Source: Amycolatopsis eburnea (lineage in GTDB: Bacteria; Actinomycetota; Actinomycetes; Mycobacteriales; Pseudonocardiaceae). Taken from it: DNA of 64,000 nucleotides. Below, in pieces: positions 43,180 to 52,364 of the stretch (position 1 is its first letter; each line of letters begins with the position of its first letter). Position numbers and translations under genes: made by a program. The notes under the pieces are model-generated. The model worked only from the letters and a program-made list of their open reading frames with translations. It was not told where the DNA came from and did not search any database. The DNA is taken from contig NZ_RSEC01000048.1 of the NCBI RefSeq assembly GCF_003937945.1, positions 310,001 to 374,000 on the forward strand, read 5' to 3'.

Positions 43180-45231
43180 GTGACTGCCGAGACCTTGTAC
43201 GGGGCCGATGACCTGACCCATCTCGAGGGTCTCGAGGCCGTCCGCAAACGACCCGGGATGTACATCGGCTCCACCGACAGCCGGGGCATCAACCACCTCT
43301 TCTCCGAGGTGGTGGACAACTCGACGGACGAAGGTGTCGCAGGCCACGCGACGAAGATCGTCGTCACGCTGCACGCCGACGGCAGTGTCCAGGTGGACGA
43401 CGACGGCCGCGGCATCCCGACCGGCACCCACGCGAAGTCCGGTTTGTCCGGCGTCGAGCTGGTGCTGACCCGGCTGCACGCCGGCGGCAAGTTCGGCGGC
43501 TCCGGCTACAAGACCTCCGGCGGCCTGCACGGCGTCGGCGCTTCGGCGGTCAACGCGCTGTCGCACCGCTTCGACGTCACGGTGAAGCAGGACGGCAAGG
43601 TCCACCAGATGTCGTTCAAGCACGGCGTCCCCGGCACGTTCGACGCGCCCGGCCCGAAGGCGAAGTTCACCCGCCGGTCCGGGCTGAACCTCGTCGGCAA
43701 GATGAAGCGCGGCGAGCGCAGCGGCACGTCGATCCGCTACTGGTACGACTCGCGCTACTTCGAGTCGGGCGCGGCGCTGGACGTCGAGGGCGTGCGCGCG
43801 AAGCTGCGCAACACCGCGTTCCTCGTCCCGGGCGTCACCTACGTGCTGCGCACGGCCATCGAAGACACCATCAACGAAGAGACCTTCCACTTCCCGCACG
43901 GCCTGGTCGACATGGTCGACTTCCTGACGCCGTCGGGTGAGAAGCCGGTTTGCGGCACGCTGCTGATCACCGGTGAGGGCACGTACAAGGAGAACGCGGC
44001 CGACGCGGCGGGCGTCATGCAGTCCAATGTGGAGCGCCACGCCGAGGTCGAGGTCGCGCTGCGCTGGGGCACCGGCTACGAGCGCACGGTCGAGTGCTTC
44101 ACCAACACGATCCGCAACGTCCACGGCGGCACCCACCGCCGCGGGTTCGACCGCGCGGTGACGAAGGCGTTGCAGGAGGCCATCTCCAAGACCCGCGGGC
44201 TGCTCAAGCCCAAGGAGGACATGCCGACGATCGAGGACGTCCTCGAGGGCATGACCGCCGTGGTGCATGTCCGGCTGCCGGAACCGCAGTTCACCTCCCA
44301 GACGAAGGACGAGCTGTCCACCGCCGGCATCACCCGGGTGCTGCAGGGCATCGTCGACAAGCACGTCAAGGCGTGGACCGAGGACCGCAAGACCAAGTCC
44401 GAGGCCAAGGTCGTGCTGCAGAAGGTGGTCGACGCCTCCCGCGTCCGGCTGACCCAGAAGCAGCAGAAGGACGCGGCACGCCGCAAGACCGCCCTCGAAG
44501 GCGCGGCCATGCCGCCCAAGCTGGTCGACTGCCGCACCACCGGCGTCTCGCGCAGCGAGCTGTTCCTGGTCGAGGGCGACAGCGCGCTGGGGTCGGCGCG
44601 GATGGCGCGCGTGTCGGAGTACCAGGCGCTGCTGCCGCTGCGGGGCAAGATCCTGAACGTGCAGAAGGCGTCGCTGGGCGACACTTTGAAGAACGCCGAG
44701 ATCGCGTCGATCGTGCAGGTGCTCGGCGCGGGCACCGGGCGCACGTTCGACCTGTCGACCATGCGCTACGGCCGCGTCATCCTGATGGCGGACGCGGACG
44801 TCGACGGCTCGCACATCCGCACCCTGCTGATCACGCTGTTCGCGAAGTACATGCGCCCGGTGATCGAGGACGGCCGGCTGTACGCGGCGATGCCGCCGCT
44901 GCACAAGCTCGTCACGAAGGGCCGCAACCCGGAGACCATCTTCACCTTCACCCAGCAGGAGATGGAGACGAAGTTCGCCGAGCTGGAGAAGGCCGGCAAG
45001 AACATCGTCACGCCGGTGCCGCGGTTCAAGGGCCTCGGCGAGATGGACGCCGACGAGCTGTGGGAAACCACGATGAACCCGGCCACCCGCTCGGTCCGCC
45101 GGATCACCATGGACGACGCCGAGGCCGCCGAGGGCGCGCTGGAACTGCTGATGGGCGAGAAGGTCGAGCCCCGGCGGAACTGGCTGGTCGCCTCCTCGCA
45201 CCGGATCGACCGCGACGCCATCGACGCTTGA
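43180..45231 (+). CDS. parE: DNA topoisomerase IV subunit B
   Basis: 683 aa from GTG 43180 (GGGAG upstream). GHKL ATPase: YGADDLTHLEGLEAVRKRPG, MYIGSTDSRGINHL, SEVVDNSTDEG (E43, D46, N47), DDDGRGIPTG, GGLHGVGASAVNAL. Toprim: SELFLVEGDSALGSARMARV, and DADVDGSHIRTLLITLF with the metal aspartates. The EGDSALGSA form (not EGDSAGGSA) and the pairing with parC mark it as topoisomerase IV rather than gyrase. It forms the ParE2ParC2 decatenase. 28 bp separate it from parC. Confidence 0.93.
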   Translation: MTAETLYGADDLTHLEGLEAVRKRPGMYIGSTDSRGINHLFSEVVDNSTDEGVAGHATKIVVTLHADGSVQVDDDGRGIPTGTHAKSGLSGVELVLTRLHAGGKFGGSGYKTSGGLHGVGASAVNALSHRFDVTVKQDGKVHQMSFKHGVPGTFDAPGPKAKFTRRSGLNLVGKMKRGERSGTSIRYWYDSRYFESGAALDVEGVRAKLRNTAFLVPGVTYVLRTAIEDTINEETFHFPHGLVDMVDFLTPSGEKPVCGTLLITGEGTYKENAADAAGVMQSNVERHAEVEVALRWGTGYERTVECFTNTIRNVHGGTHRRGFDRAVTKALQEAISKTRGLLKPKEDMPTIEDVLEGMTAVVHVRLPEPQFTSQTKDELSTAGITRVLQGIVDKHVKAWTEDRKTKSEAKVVLQKVVDASRVRLTQKQQKDAARRKTALEGAAMPPKLVDCRTTGVSRSELFLVEGDSALGSARMARVSEYQALLPLRGKILNVQKASLGDTLKNAEIASIVQVLGAGTGRTFDLSTMRYGRVILMADADVDGSHIRTLLITLFAKYMRPVIEDGRLYAAMPPLHKLVTKGRNPETIFTFTQQEMETKFAELEKAGKNIVTPVPRFKGLGEMDADELWETTMNPATRSVRRITMDDAEAAEGALELLMGEKVEPRRNWLVASSHRIDRDAIDA

Positions 45232-45259
45232 TTTTTCTTAGCTACCAAGGAGTTCTGCC

Positions 45260-47743
45260 GTGGCACGCCGCAAAGGCACCAGCACCAAGGTCGATCCCAG
45301 CGCGTTCGACTCCGCCGGCGCGAACGTCTTCGACAACTCGCTGAAGACGGAGATCGAGGACTCGTACCTGGAGTACGCGTATTCGGTCATCCACTCCCGC
45401 GCCCTGCCGGACGCGCGTGACGGATTGAAGCCGGTCCACCGCCGGATCCTGTACTCGATGAACGAGAACGGCTACCGCCCGACGCACGCTTACGTGAAGT
45501 CGTCCCGCGTGGTCGGCGACGTGATGGGCAAGTACCACCCGCACGGCGACGTCGCGATCTACGACGCGATGGTGCGGCTGGCGCAGGACTTCTCGCTGAA
45601 CGTCCCGCTCATCGACGGCCACGGCAACTTCGGTTCGCCCGACGACGGCCCGGCCGCTTCGCGGTACACCGAAGCGCGGATGTCGCCCGAGGCGATGCAG
45701 CTGGTCGGCGAGCTGGGCGAGGAGACCGTCGACTTCCGGCCCAACTACGACGGTTCGCTGCAGGAACCGTCCGTGCTGCCGGCGGCGTTCCCGAACCTGC
45801 TGGTCAACGGCACGTCCGGGATCGCGGTCGGGATGGCGACCAACATGATCCCGCACAACCTCGGCGAGGTCATCGCGGCGGCGCGGTGGCTGATCACGCA
45901 CCCGACCGCCACGCTCGACAAGCTGATGGAGTTCGTGCCGGGCCCGGACCTGCCGACCGGCGGCAGCCTGCTGGGCCTCGACGAGGTCCGCCGCGCGTAC
46001 GAGACCGGCCGCGGCGTGGTCCGGATGCGCGCGAACTGCGAGACCGGGCCTCTCGAAGGCAGCCGCGGCCGGCAGGCGATCACCGTCACCGAGCTGCCCT
46101 ACGGCGTCGGGCCGGAGAAGGTGATCGAGAAGATCACCGACGAGGTCAACAAGTCCAAGCGGCTCACCGGCATCGCCGACGTCAAGGACCTCACCGACCG
46201 CGAGAACGGCACGCGGCTGGTCATCGAGTGCAAGGTCGGCGTCAACCCGCAGGCCCTGCTGGCGGACCTGTACCGGCTGACGCCGCTGGAGCAGTCGTTC
46301 GGCATCAACAACCTGGTGCTCGTCGACGGCCAGCCGCAGACGCTGGGCCTGAAGGAGCTGCTGGAAGTCTTCCTCCGGCACCGCTACGACGTCGTCACGC
46401 GGCGCACGAGGTACCGCCGCCGCAAGCGCGAAGAGCGGCTGCACCTGGTCGAGGGCCTGCTGGTCGCCCTGCTGAACATCGACAAGGTGATCCGGCTCAT
46501 CCGCGAGAGCGAGAACGCCGCGGCCGCGAAGGACGGCCTGATGAAGCGGTTCAAGCTCTCGGAGATCCAGGCGACGTACATCCTGGACACGCCGCTGCGC
46601 CGCCTCACGAAGTACGACCGGCTCGAGCTGGAGTCGGAGCAGGACCAGCTGCGCGACGAGATCGCGGAGCTGACCAAGATCCTGGACGACGAGTCGGTGC
46701 TGAAGAAGCTCGTCTCGGCGGAGCTGGCGAAGATCGCGAAGGACTTCCCGACCGAGCGCCGCACGGCCCTGATCGACGGCGATCTGAAGGAGGTCCTGGC
46801 CGCGTCGAAGCCGTCGGGCCCGCTCGAAGTCGCGGACGACCCGTGCCAGGTCATCCTGTCGGCGACCGGCCTGGTCGCGCGCACGGCGGCCGAGTCGGAG
46901 GAAGCGACGGAGACGCGTCGCCGCAACGGCCGCGTGAAGCACGACGCGGTCGCGGCGGTCGTGCACACCACGGCCCGCGGCCAGGTCTTGCTGGTGACCA
47001 CCCGCGGCCGCGCGTTCAAGACGGACGTGCTGCCGTTGCCGGTCCTCCCGGAACAGGCGGGCACGGTCTCCCTGCGCGGCGGCATGGCGGCCCGTGAGCT
47101 GGTCCCGCTGGAGAAGGGCGAGACCGTCATCGGCATCGCGCCCCTCGGCGACCAGGCGGCGGGCTCCCCCGGCCTGGCACTGGGCACCCGGGCCGGCGTG
47201 GTGAAGATCTGCGCCCCGGAGTGGCCGGTCCGCTCGGACGAGTTCGAAGTGATCTCCCTGAAGGACGGCGACGAAGTCGTCGGAGCCACGTGGCTGACGG
47301 ACGGCACGGAGACGCTGGCGTTCGTGTCCTCGGAGGCGTCCCTGCTGAAGTACGCGGCTTCCCTGGTCCGCCCGCAGGGCCTGAAGGGCGGCGGCATGGC
47401 GGGCATGAACGTGGGTTCGGGCTCCGTGGTGTTCTTCGGCGCGATCCGCACGGACGACGACGAACACGGCGAACCCCTGGTGATCACGGCCACCGGCCAG
47501 AGCGTGAAGGTGACGCCGTTCAGCGAGTACCCGGCGAAGGGCCGGGCCACCGGCGGTGTCCGGGCCCAGCGTTTCCTGAAGGGCGAAACGGCCCTGCGGG
47601 TGGCCTGGATCGGCCCCCGCCCGGCGGGTGCGGCGAAGAACGGCGACCCGGTGGAACTCCCGGAGATCGATGTCCGCCGCGACGGCTCGGGTCACGCCCA
47701 CCCCGGCCCGGACGTGGTGGGCCACCTGATCGAACGGGGCTGA
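45260..47743 (+). CDS. parC: DNA topoisomerase IV subunit A
   Basis: 827 aa from GTG 45260 (AAGGAG upstream). Winged-helix breakage domain with DARDGLKPVHRRILYSMNEN, GDVMGKYHPHGDVAIYDAMV, and catalytic tyrosine 136 in AASRYTEAR. Tower and coiled coil, then a C-terminal beta-pinwheel with repeated blades (TTRGRAFKTDVLPLP, GTRAGVVKICAPEWPV, LVRPQGLKGGGMAGMNVGS). The position of the quinolone-contact serine is valine 98, followed by D102. Ends before a strong hairpin terminator. Confidence 0.94.
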   Translation: MARRKGTSTKVDPSAFDSAGANVFDNSLKTEIEDSYLEYAYSVIHSRALPDARDGLKPVHRRILYSMNENGYRPTHAYVKSSRVVGDVMGKYHPHGDVAIYDAMVRLAQDFSLNVPLIDGHGNFGSPDDGPAASRYTEARMSPEAMQLVGELGEETVDFRPNYDGSLQEPSVLPAAFPNLLVNGTSGIAVGMATNMIPHNLGEVIAAARWLITHPTATLDKLMEFVPGPDLPTGGSLLGLDEVRRAYETGRGVVRMRANCETGPLEGSRGRQAITVTELPYGVGPEKVIEKITDEVNKSKRLTGIADVKDLTDRENGTRLVIECKVGVNPQALLADLYRLTPLEQSFGINNLVLVDGQPQTLGLKELLEVFLRHRYDVVTRRTRYRRRKREERLHLVEGLLVALLNIDKVIRLIRESENAAAAKDGLMKRFKLSEIQATYILDTPLRRLTKYDRLELESEQDQLRDEIAELTKILDDESVLKKLVSAELAKIAKDFPTERRTALIDGDLKEVLAASKPSGPLEVADDPCQVILSATGLVARTAAESEEATETRRRNGRVKHDAVAAVVHTTARGQVLLVTTRGRAFKTDVLPLPVLPEQAGTVSLRGGMAARELVPLEKGETVIGIAPLGDQAAGSPGLALGTRAGVVKICAPEWPVRSDEFEVISLKDGDEVVGATWLTDGTETLAFVSSEASLLKYAASLVRPQGLKGGGMAGMNVGSGSVVFFGAIRTDDDEHGEPLVITATGQSVKVTPFSEYPAKGRATGGVRAQRFLKGETALRVAWIGPRPAGAAKNGDPVELPEIDVRRDGSGHAHPGPDVVGHLIERG

Positions 47744-47748
47744 GGCTC

Positions 47749-47786
47749 GTGAGGGTGAACCAGGGTTTCCCCTGTTTCACCCTCAC
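47749..47786. terminator. Terminator between parC and the acyl-CoA dehydrogenase gene
   Basis: GTGAGGGTGAA (47749-47759) pairs with TTCACCCTCAC (47776-47786), and CAGGG with CCCTG inside it, leaving loop TTTC: 16 base pairs with one mismatch. It lies between convergent stops at 47743 and 47793, so it serves both directions. Confidence 0.85.
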
Positions 47787-47792
47787 GGCCCC

Positions 47793-48974
47793 TCAGGCCA
47801 GCAGGGCCTTCGCGATGTGCGTCACCTGGATCTCGTTGCTGCCCGCGTAGATCATCAGCGACTTCGCGTCCCGCGCGAGCTGCTCGACCCGGTACTCGGC
47901 CATGTAGCCGTTCCCGCCGAACAGCTGGACCGCCTCCATCGCCACCTCCGTCGCGGCCTCGGACGAATACAGCTTCATCGCCGACGCCTCGGCCAGCGAG
48001 GGCCGCTTTCCCGCGCGGGCCTTGGCCACCGCCTGGAACACCATGTTCTGGACGTTGACCCGGGCCACTTCCATCTTCGCCAGCTTGAGCTGGATCAGCT
48101 GGAACCGCCCGATCTCATGGCCCCACAGCTTCCGGGACTTGGCGTAGCCGACGCACAGCCGCAGGCACTCGTTGATGATCCCCAGCGACAGCGCCGCCAC
48201 GCCGACCCGCTCGGCCACGAAACTCTCCCGGGCGCTCTCGGCACCCGACGAGGAAAGCAGCCGGTCGGCGCCCAGCCGGACGTCGTCGAAGAACAGCTCG
48301 CCGGTCGGGGACGACATCATCCCCATCTTCTTGAACGGCTTGCCCTGCACGAAGCCCGGCATCCCGCGGTCCAGCACGAACGTCAGCACCGGCCGGTCAC
48401 GGACCGGCGATCCGTCGTCCAGCTTCGCGTAGACCACCACCGTGTCCGCGAACGGACCGTTCGTGATGAAGGTCTTCCGCCCGTTCAGCACGTACTCGTC
48501 GCCGTCGCGGCGGACCGTGGTCTGCATGCCGCCGAAGGCGTCCGAGCCCGAGTCCGGTTCCGTGATCGCCCACGCGCCGATCTTCTCGAACGTCGCCAAT
48601 CCCGGCAGCCAGCGTTCCTTCTGCTCCTGCGAGCCCTTCGCCAGGATCGTCGCCGCGGCCAGGCCCAGCGAAACACCCAGTGAGGCCACGATGCCGAGGC
48701 TCACGCCGGCCAGCTCGCTGATCGCGATCAGCGCCAAGGTCTCCTGCCCACCCAGCGAACCGGGCGAAGAAGACCCCCGCGAGGAAGACAGCAGCTTCGA
48801 AACCGCCTCCGCCGCCATGACGTCCAGCCCGAACGCCGCGTACAGCTTGCGGATGATGTCGTACGGCGGCAGCGCACCGCTCTCCAGCTCGTCCAGGTGC
48901 GGCCGGATCTCCTTGGCGATGAAGTCCCGGATCGAGTCGCGGACCAGCAGGTCCGTCTCCGACCACTCGATCAC
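47793..48974 (-). CDS. Acyl-CoA dehydrogenase
   Basis: 393 aa from GTG 48974, overlapping the SDR stop by 4 bases. FAD-binding signatures AWAITEPDSGSDAFGGMQTT and RKTFITNGPFAD; C-terminal IGRFQLIQLKLAKMEVARVN, QLFGGNGYMAEYRVEQLARD and LMIYAGSNEIQ. At the site where medium-chain enzymes carry the catalytic glutamate (Y-E-G-T) this protein has Y-A-G-S. A glutamate at E255 in VAERVGV instead matches the base position of isovaleryl- and long-chain-type enzymes. First oxidation step of beta-oxidation; last gene of the operon. Confidence 0.9.
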   Translation of the reverse strand: MIEWSETDLLVRDSIRDFIAKEIRPHLDELESGALPPYDIIRKLYAAFGLDVMAAEAVSKLLSSSRGSSSPGSLGGQETLALIAISELAGVSLGIVASLGVSLGLAAATILAKGSQEQKERWLPGLATFEKIGAWAITEPDSGSDAFGGMQTTVRRDGDEYVLNGRKTFITNGPFADTVVVYAKLDDGSPVRDRPVLTFVLDRGMPGFVQGKPFKKMGMMSSPTGELFFDDVRLGADRLLSSSGAESARESFVAERVGVAALSLGIINECLRLCVGYAKSRKLWGHEIGRFQLIQLKLAKMEVARVNVQNMVFQAVAKARAGKRPSLAEASAMKLYSSEAATEVAMEAVQLFGGNGYMAEYRVEQLARDAKSLMIYAGSNEIQVTHIAKALLA

Positions 48975-49840
48975 GGCAGCCTCGCCGCGATGTCGTCGAT
49001 CTCCCACGGGCCGTCGGTCTCGATCACCTTGACGTCGTGCCAGCCCGCCAGCTCCGAGATCGCGCCGCCCTGGACCGCGAAGACCTTCCCGGTCAGCGTG
49101 CACTTCTCCGAAGCCAGGTAGGCCACCAGCGGCGAGATGTTCGCCGGCGAGAAGGCGTCGAACTCGCCCTCGGCGACCGGGGCCGCGAAGATCGCGCCCA
49201 TCCCCGGCGTCGCCAGTGTCAGCCGGGTGCGGGCGATCGGGGCGATCGCGTTCACGCGCACGCCGTAGCGCTCCAGTTCGGCCGCCGCCACCAGCGTCAT
49301 CGCCGCGATGCCCGCCTTTGCCGCGCCGTAGTTGAGCTGGCCGGCGTTCGGCAGGGTCACCCCGGACGCCGACGCCGTGTTGACCACCGACGCCGCCACC
49401 GGCGAGCCCGCCTTCGACGCCGACTTCCAGTACGCCGCCGCGTGGTGCAGGACCGCCGCGTGGCCCTTGAGGTGGACCGCGATGACGTCGTCCCACTGCT
49501 GCTCGGTGATGCCCGCGACGAACGCGTCGCGCAGGATGCCCGCGTTGTTCACCACGACGTCCAGCCGGCCGAACTCCGTCACGGCCTGCTCCACCAGCTC
49601 CGCCGCGCCCGCCCAGGACGTCACGCTCGACGTGTTCCCGACCGCCGAGCCACCCAGTGCGCGGATTTCCGCGACCACCGAGGACGCCGGGCCGTCGTCC
49701 GCGCCGCTCCCGTCGTTGCCGCCGCCCAGGTCGTTGACGACGACCGACGCGCCTTCCCGTGCGAACAGCAGTGCGTGTTCGCGGCCGATGCCCCGGCCCG
49801 CGCCGGTGATCAGCGCGACGCGCCCGTCCAGTGCGCCCAT
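48971..49840 (-). CDS. SDR-family 3-hydroxyacyl-CoA dehydrogenase-like protein
   Basis: 289 aa from ATG 49840, overlapping the MaoC stop. TGAGRGIGREHALLFAREGA near residue 12, VVVNDLGGGNDGSGADDGPA, VVNNAGILRDAF, and catalytic NYGAAKAG. The VVNDLGG...G insert is typical of the dehydrogenase part of peroxisomal multifunctional enzyme type 2 and its bacterial single-domain relatives. Together with MaoC it supplies steps two and three of beta-oxidation. Confidence 0.9.
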   Translation of the reverse strand: MGALDGRVALITGAGRGIGREHALLFAREGASVVVNDLGGGNDGSGADDGPASSVVAEIRALGGSAVGNTSSVTSWAGAAELVEQAVTEFGRLDVVVNNAGILRDAFVAGITEQQWDDVIAVHLKGHAAVLHHAAAYWKSASKAGSPVAASVVNTASASGVTLPNAGQLNYGAAKAGIAAMTLVAAAELERYGVRVNAIAPIARTRLTLATPGMGAIFAAPVAEGEFDAFSPANISPLVAYLASEKCTLTGKVFAVQGGAISELAGWHDVKVIETDGPWEIDDIAARLP

Positions 49841-50673
49841 CAGTTCTCTCCGATCTCGGCGAGGCCGTCCTTGATCACCAGGGCGTCCCCCATGGTGGTT
49901 TCGAAGGCGTACGAACCGGGTCCGGCCGCCCAGATCGACGTCGTCAGGTCCCGGCCCGGCAGTACCGGGGCGGCGAAGCGGACGGCGAGGCGGCGCAGCC
50001 GGCCCGCCGGGGCCACCTCGGTCAGCACGGCCCACGACGTGAACGCCATCGTGCAGAGCCCATGCGCGATGATCCCCGGCAACCCGGCCGCCTTCGCGAC
50101 CTCTTCGTCGAGGTGGATCGGCATCGGGTCGCCGGCCGCCGGGCCGTAGCGGTAGGTCTGGTCGTCGTCGACGTGCTGGACAACCTTCGCGACCGGAGGC
50201 GAAGACCGCAGCGCATCGTCGAAGCGGTGCGACGGCCCGAGCGTGCCCCGCTTCTCCCCGGTGTCGAAGCCGCGCACGAAGAACGTCACGTACTGCTCGT
50301 TCACCAGCGCACCGGAAGCGGACCGGCATTCGAGGTAGACGGTCGCCCGCGTGCCCTTCGGCAGTCCCTCGTAGCCGGTCATCTTCGCTCGCGACACCAG
50401 TTCGTCGCCGGGCCGGATCGGGCGGTGGAAGCGGAAGTCCTGCTCGCCGTGCAGCACCTTCCCGAACAGGGACGGCGGCACGACCTCGAGCGCCGGTTCC
50501 AGCAGCGACTGGAACACCGGCACGATCGCGAACACCGGGCTCGCGACGTCACCCGAGGCGTGCGCCGGGATCGGGTCGTTGGTCGCCGCCGCGTACTCGA
50601 TCAGTCGCTCGCGCGTCACGTCGAACGACACCGGCGAAGTCCACTTGCCGAGCCCGGCCGGATCGAACTTCAC
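49840..50673 (-). CDS. MaoC-like enoyl-CoA hydratase (double hot-dog)
   Basis: 277 aa from GTG 50673, overlapping the SRPBCC stop (GTGA). Two hot-dog halves. The second holds the hydratase motif: YRYGPAAGDPMPIHLDEEVA, KAAGLPGIIAHGLCTMAF, with the D-x(4)-H dyad in GDPMPIH. The first half (RLIEYAAATNDPIPAHASGD) is the degenerate partner. Equivalent to the hydratase-2 part of eukaryotic multifunctional enzyme 2. Its own stop overlaps the SDR start (TGATG). Confidence 0.9.
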   Translation of the reverse strand: MKFDPAGLGKWTSPVSFDVTRERLIEYAAATNDPIPAHASGDVASPVFAIVPVFQSLLEPALEVVPPSLFGKVLHGEQDFRFHRPIRPGDELVSRAKMTGYEGLPKGTRATVYLECRSASGALVNEQYVTFFVRGFDTGEKRGTLGPSHRFDDALRSSPPVAKVVQHVDDDQTYRYGPAAGDPMPIHLDEEVAKAAGLPGIIAHGLCTMAFTSWAVLTEVAPAGRLRRLAVRFAAPVLPGRDLTTSIWAAGPGSYAFETTMGDALVIKDGLAEIGEN

Positions 50674-51101
50674 GCGACCAGCGCCTTGAACTTCTCGAGG
50701 GACTCGTCGAGGTTCTTCTTGCCGTCCTTCTCCACGGCCTTGCCGAGCGCGCCGACGATCATCTGGCCGGTGAACTCGGCGTCGATGCTCGCGGCCGAGC
50801 CGGACCCGGCCGCCGCCACCGAGAGCGAGAAGCTGATCTTCACCCCGGCCATCCCGGTTCCGGAGATGACCAGCCGGTGCGGGGCGTCGTAGGTGTCGAC
50901 GGTCCAGGTGATCGTGTTCGCCATCCCGAGCATCGTGACCACCTCGGACACCTGCGAGCCCTGCGAGAACTCCGCGGGAACGTCCCCCTTCCACTTGGTG
51001 TGGATGGTCAGCCACTTCTCGAAGTTGTTCGGGTTCGAGAACTCCGCCCACACCTTGTCCGGCGCGGCGGGCAGTTCGACGGTCGCGCTGATCCGGCCCA
51101 T
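50670..51101 (-). CDS. SRPBCC-family (polyketide-cyclase/CoxG-like) protein
   Basis: 143 aa from ATG 51101 (TAGGAG upstream). GRISATVELPAAPDKVWAEF, SNPNNFEKWLTIHTKWKGDV, a hydrophobic cavity segment, and a C-terminal helix GQMIVGALGKAVEKDGKKNL. A ligand-binding START-like fold without catalytic motif. Among beta-oxidation genes it may hold or present a lipid intermediate (inference). Confidence 0.85.
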   Translation of the reverse strand: MGRISATVELPAAPDKVWAEFSNPNNFEKWLTIHTKWKGDVPAEFSQGSQVSEVVTMLGMANTITWTVDTYDAPHRLVISGTGMAGVKISFSLSVAAAGSGSAASIDAEFTGQMIVGALGKAVEKDGKKNLDESLEKFKALVA

Positions 51102-51109
51102 GGTTTCTC

Positions 51110-52294
51110 CTAAGCTCGCTGGTAGGCGGTGACGACGGCGGCGCCACCGAGTCCGATGTTGTGCTGCAGGGCGGCGCGCACGTCCGGGACCTGCCGCCGG
51201 TCCGCGTCGCCGCGCAGCTGCCAGGTGAGCTCGGCGCACTGGGCGAGCCCCGTGGCGCCGAGCGGGTGTCCCTTCGAGATCAGGCCGCCGGACGGGTTGA
51301 CGACCCAGCGGCCGCCGTACGTCGTGTCGCCGGCGTCGACCAGGTGGCCGCCCTCGCCCTCTTCGCAGAGCCCGAGCGCTTCGTAGGTCAGCAGTTCGTT
51401 CGCGGAGAAGCAGTCGTGCAGCTCGACGACCTGGAAGTCCGCGGGCCCGAGCCCGGCCTGGTCGTACACGCTGAGCGCGGCCTGCCGGGTCATGTCGTAG
51501 CCGACGATGTTCTTCGCGCTGCCGTCGAAGGTGCTGCGGAAGTCGGTGGTCAGCGCCTGCCCGACGATCTCGACCGCCCGGCCCGCGAGGTCGTGGTCCG
51601 CCACGAAGGACTCACTCGCCAGGATCGCCGCGCCGGAGCCGTCCGACGTCGGCGAGCACTGGAGCTTCGTGAGCGGGTCGTAGATCATCCGCGACGCCAG
51701 GATGTCCTCGAGCGAGTACACGTCCTGGAACTGCGCGTACGGGTTGTTCACCGAGTGCCGGTGGTTCTTCTCGCCGATCTTCGCGAAGTGCTCGGCGGTG
51801 GTCCCGTACTTCGCCATGTGCTCGCGGCCGGCGGCGCCGAACATCCACGGCGCCGGCGGGAACAGCACCTCGGAGATCTCCGCGAGGGCCTGGAGGTGGT
51901 TGCCGAGCGGCTGCTCGCGGTCGTCGTAGGTCGACGCGAGCGAGCCCGGCTGCATCTTCTCGAAGCCCAGCGCGAGCACGCAGTCCGCGCGGCCGCCGCG
52001 GATCGCCTCCGCGGCGAGGTACAGCGCGGTCGAGCCGGTGGAGCAGTTGTTGTTGACGTTGACCACGGGGATCCCGGTCATCCCCAGCTCGTAGACCGCG
52101 CGCTGTCCCGATGTCGACTCGCCGTAGACGTAGCCGACATACGCTTGCTGGACGACGTCGTACGCGACGCCGGCGTCTTCGAGCGCGTTGGTGCCGGCCT
52201 CCCGGGCCATCTGCGGGTAGTCCCAGCCTTCGCGCCGCCCGGGTTTCTCGAACTTCGTCATCCCGACCCCGACGACGTACACCCTGTTCGCCAT
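51110..52294 (-). CDS. Thiolase-fold lipid-transfer protein / acetyl-CoA acetyltransferase (SCP2-type)
   Basis: 394 aa from ATG 52294. MANRVYVVGVGMTKFEKPGR, catalytic-cysteine loop VNVNNNCSTGSTAL (C84), LALGFEKMQPGSL, and C-terminal VVNPSGGLISKGHPLGATGL with the active-site histidine. SCP2-type thiolases cleave 3-ketoacyl-CoAs, including branched or sterol side-chain products, though some close relatives act as aldolase partners. First gene of the five-gene operon; a dyad lies just upstream. Confidence 0.9.
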   Translation of the reverse strand: MANRVYVVGVGMTKFEKPGRREGWDYPQMAREAGTNALEDAGVAYDVVQQAYVGYVYGESTSGQRAVYELGMTGIPVVNVNNNCSTGSTALYLAAEAIRGGRADCVLALGFEKMQPGSLASTYDDREQPLGNHLQALAEISEVLFPPAPWMFGAAGREHMAKYGTTAEHFAKIGEKNHRHSVNNPYAQFQDVYSLEDILASRMIYDPLTKLQCSPTSDGSGAAILASESFVADHDLAGRAVEIVGQALTTDFRSTFDGSAKNIVGYDMTRQAALSVYDQAGLGPADFQVVELHDCFSANELLTYEALGLCEEGEGGHLVDAGDTTYGGRWVVNPSGGLISKGHPLGATGLAQCAELTWQLRGDADRRQVPDVRAALQHNIGLGGAAVVTAYQRA

Positions 52295-52303
52295 GCAACA
52301 AAC

Positions 52304-52321
52304 ATACAGACCGGCATGTAT
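52304..52321. promoter_or_regulatory. Imperfect palindrome upstream of the beta-oxidation operon
   Basis: ATACAGACCGGCATGTAT: outer ATACA/TGTAT and inner CC/GG pair, 14 of 18 positions symmetric. It sits 10 bp before the thiolase start. Dyads of this type are common TetR-family sites in front of actinobacterial acyl-CoA genes. No regulator gene is adjacent. Confidence 0.5.
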
Positions 52322-52364
52322 TTATCAAGACCGGACCGCGGACCCGCAGGTCAACGGCGGAAAA

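Noticed and set aside
43180..47743. gyrB-gyrA assignment for the topoisomerase pair
   Set aside because: EGDSALGSA in the B subunit and GKYHPHGDVAIYDAM in the A subunit, with no replication-origin genes (dnaA, dnaN, recF) alongside, fit ParE/ParC.
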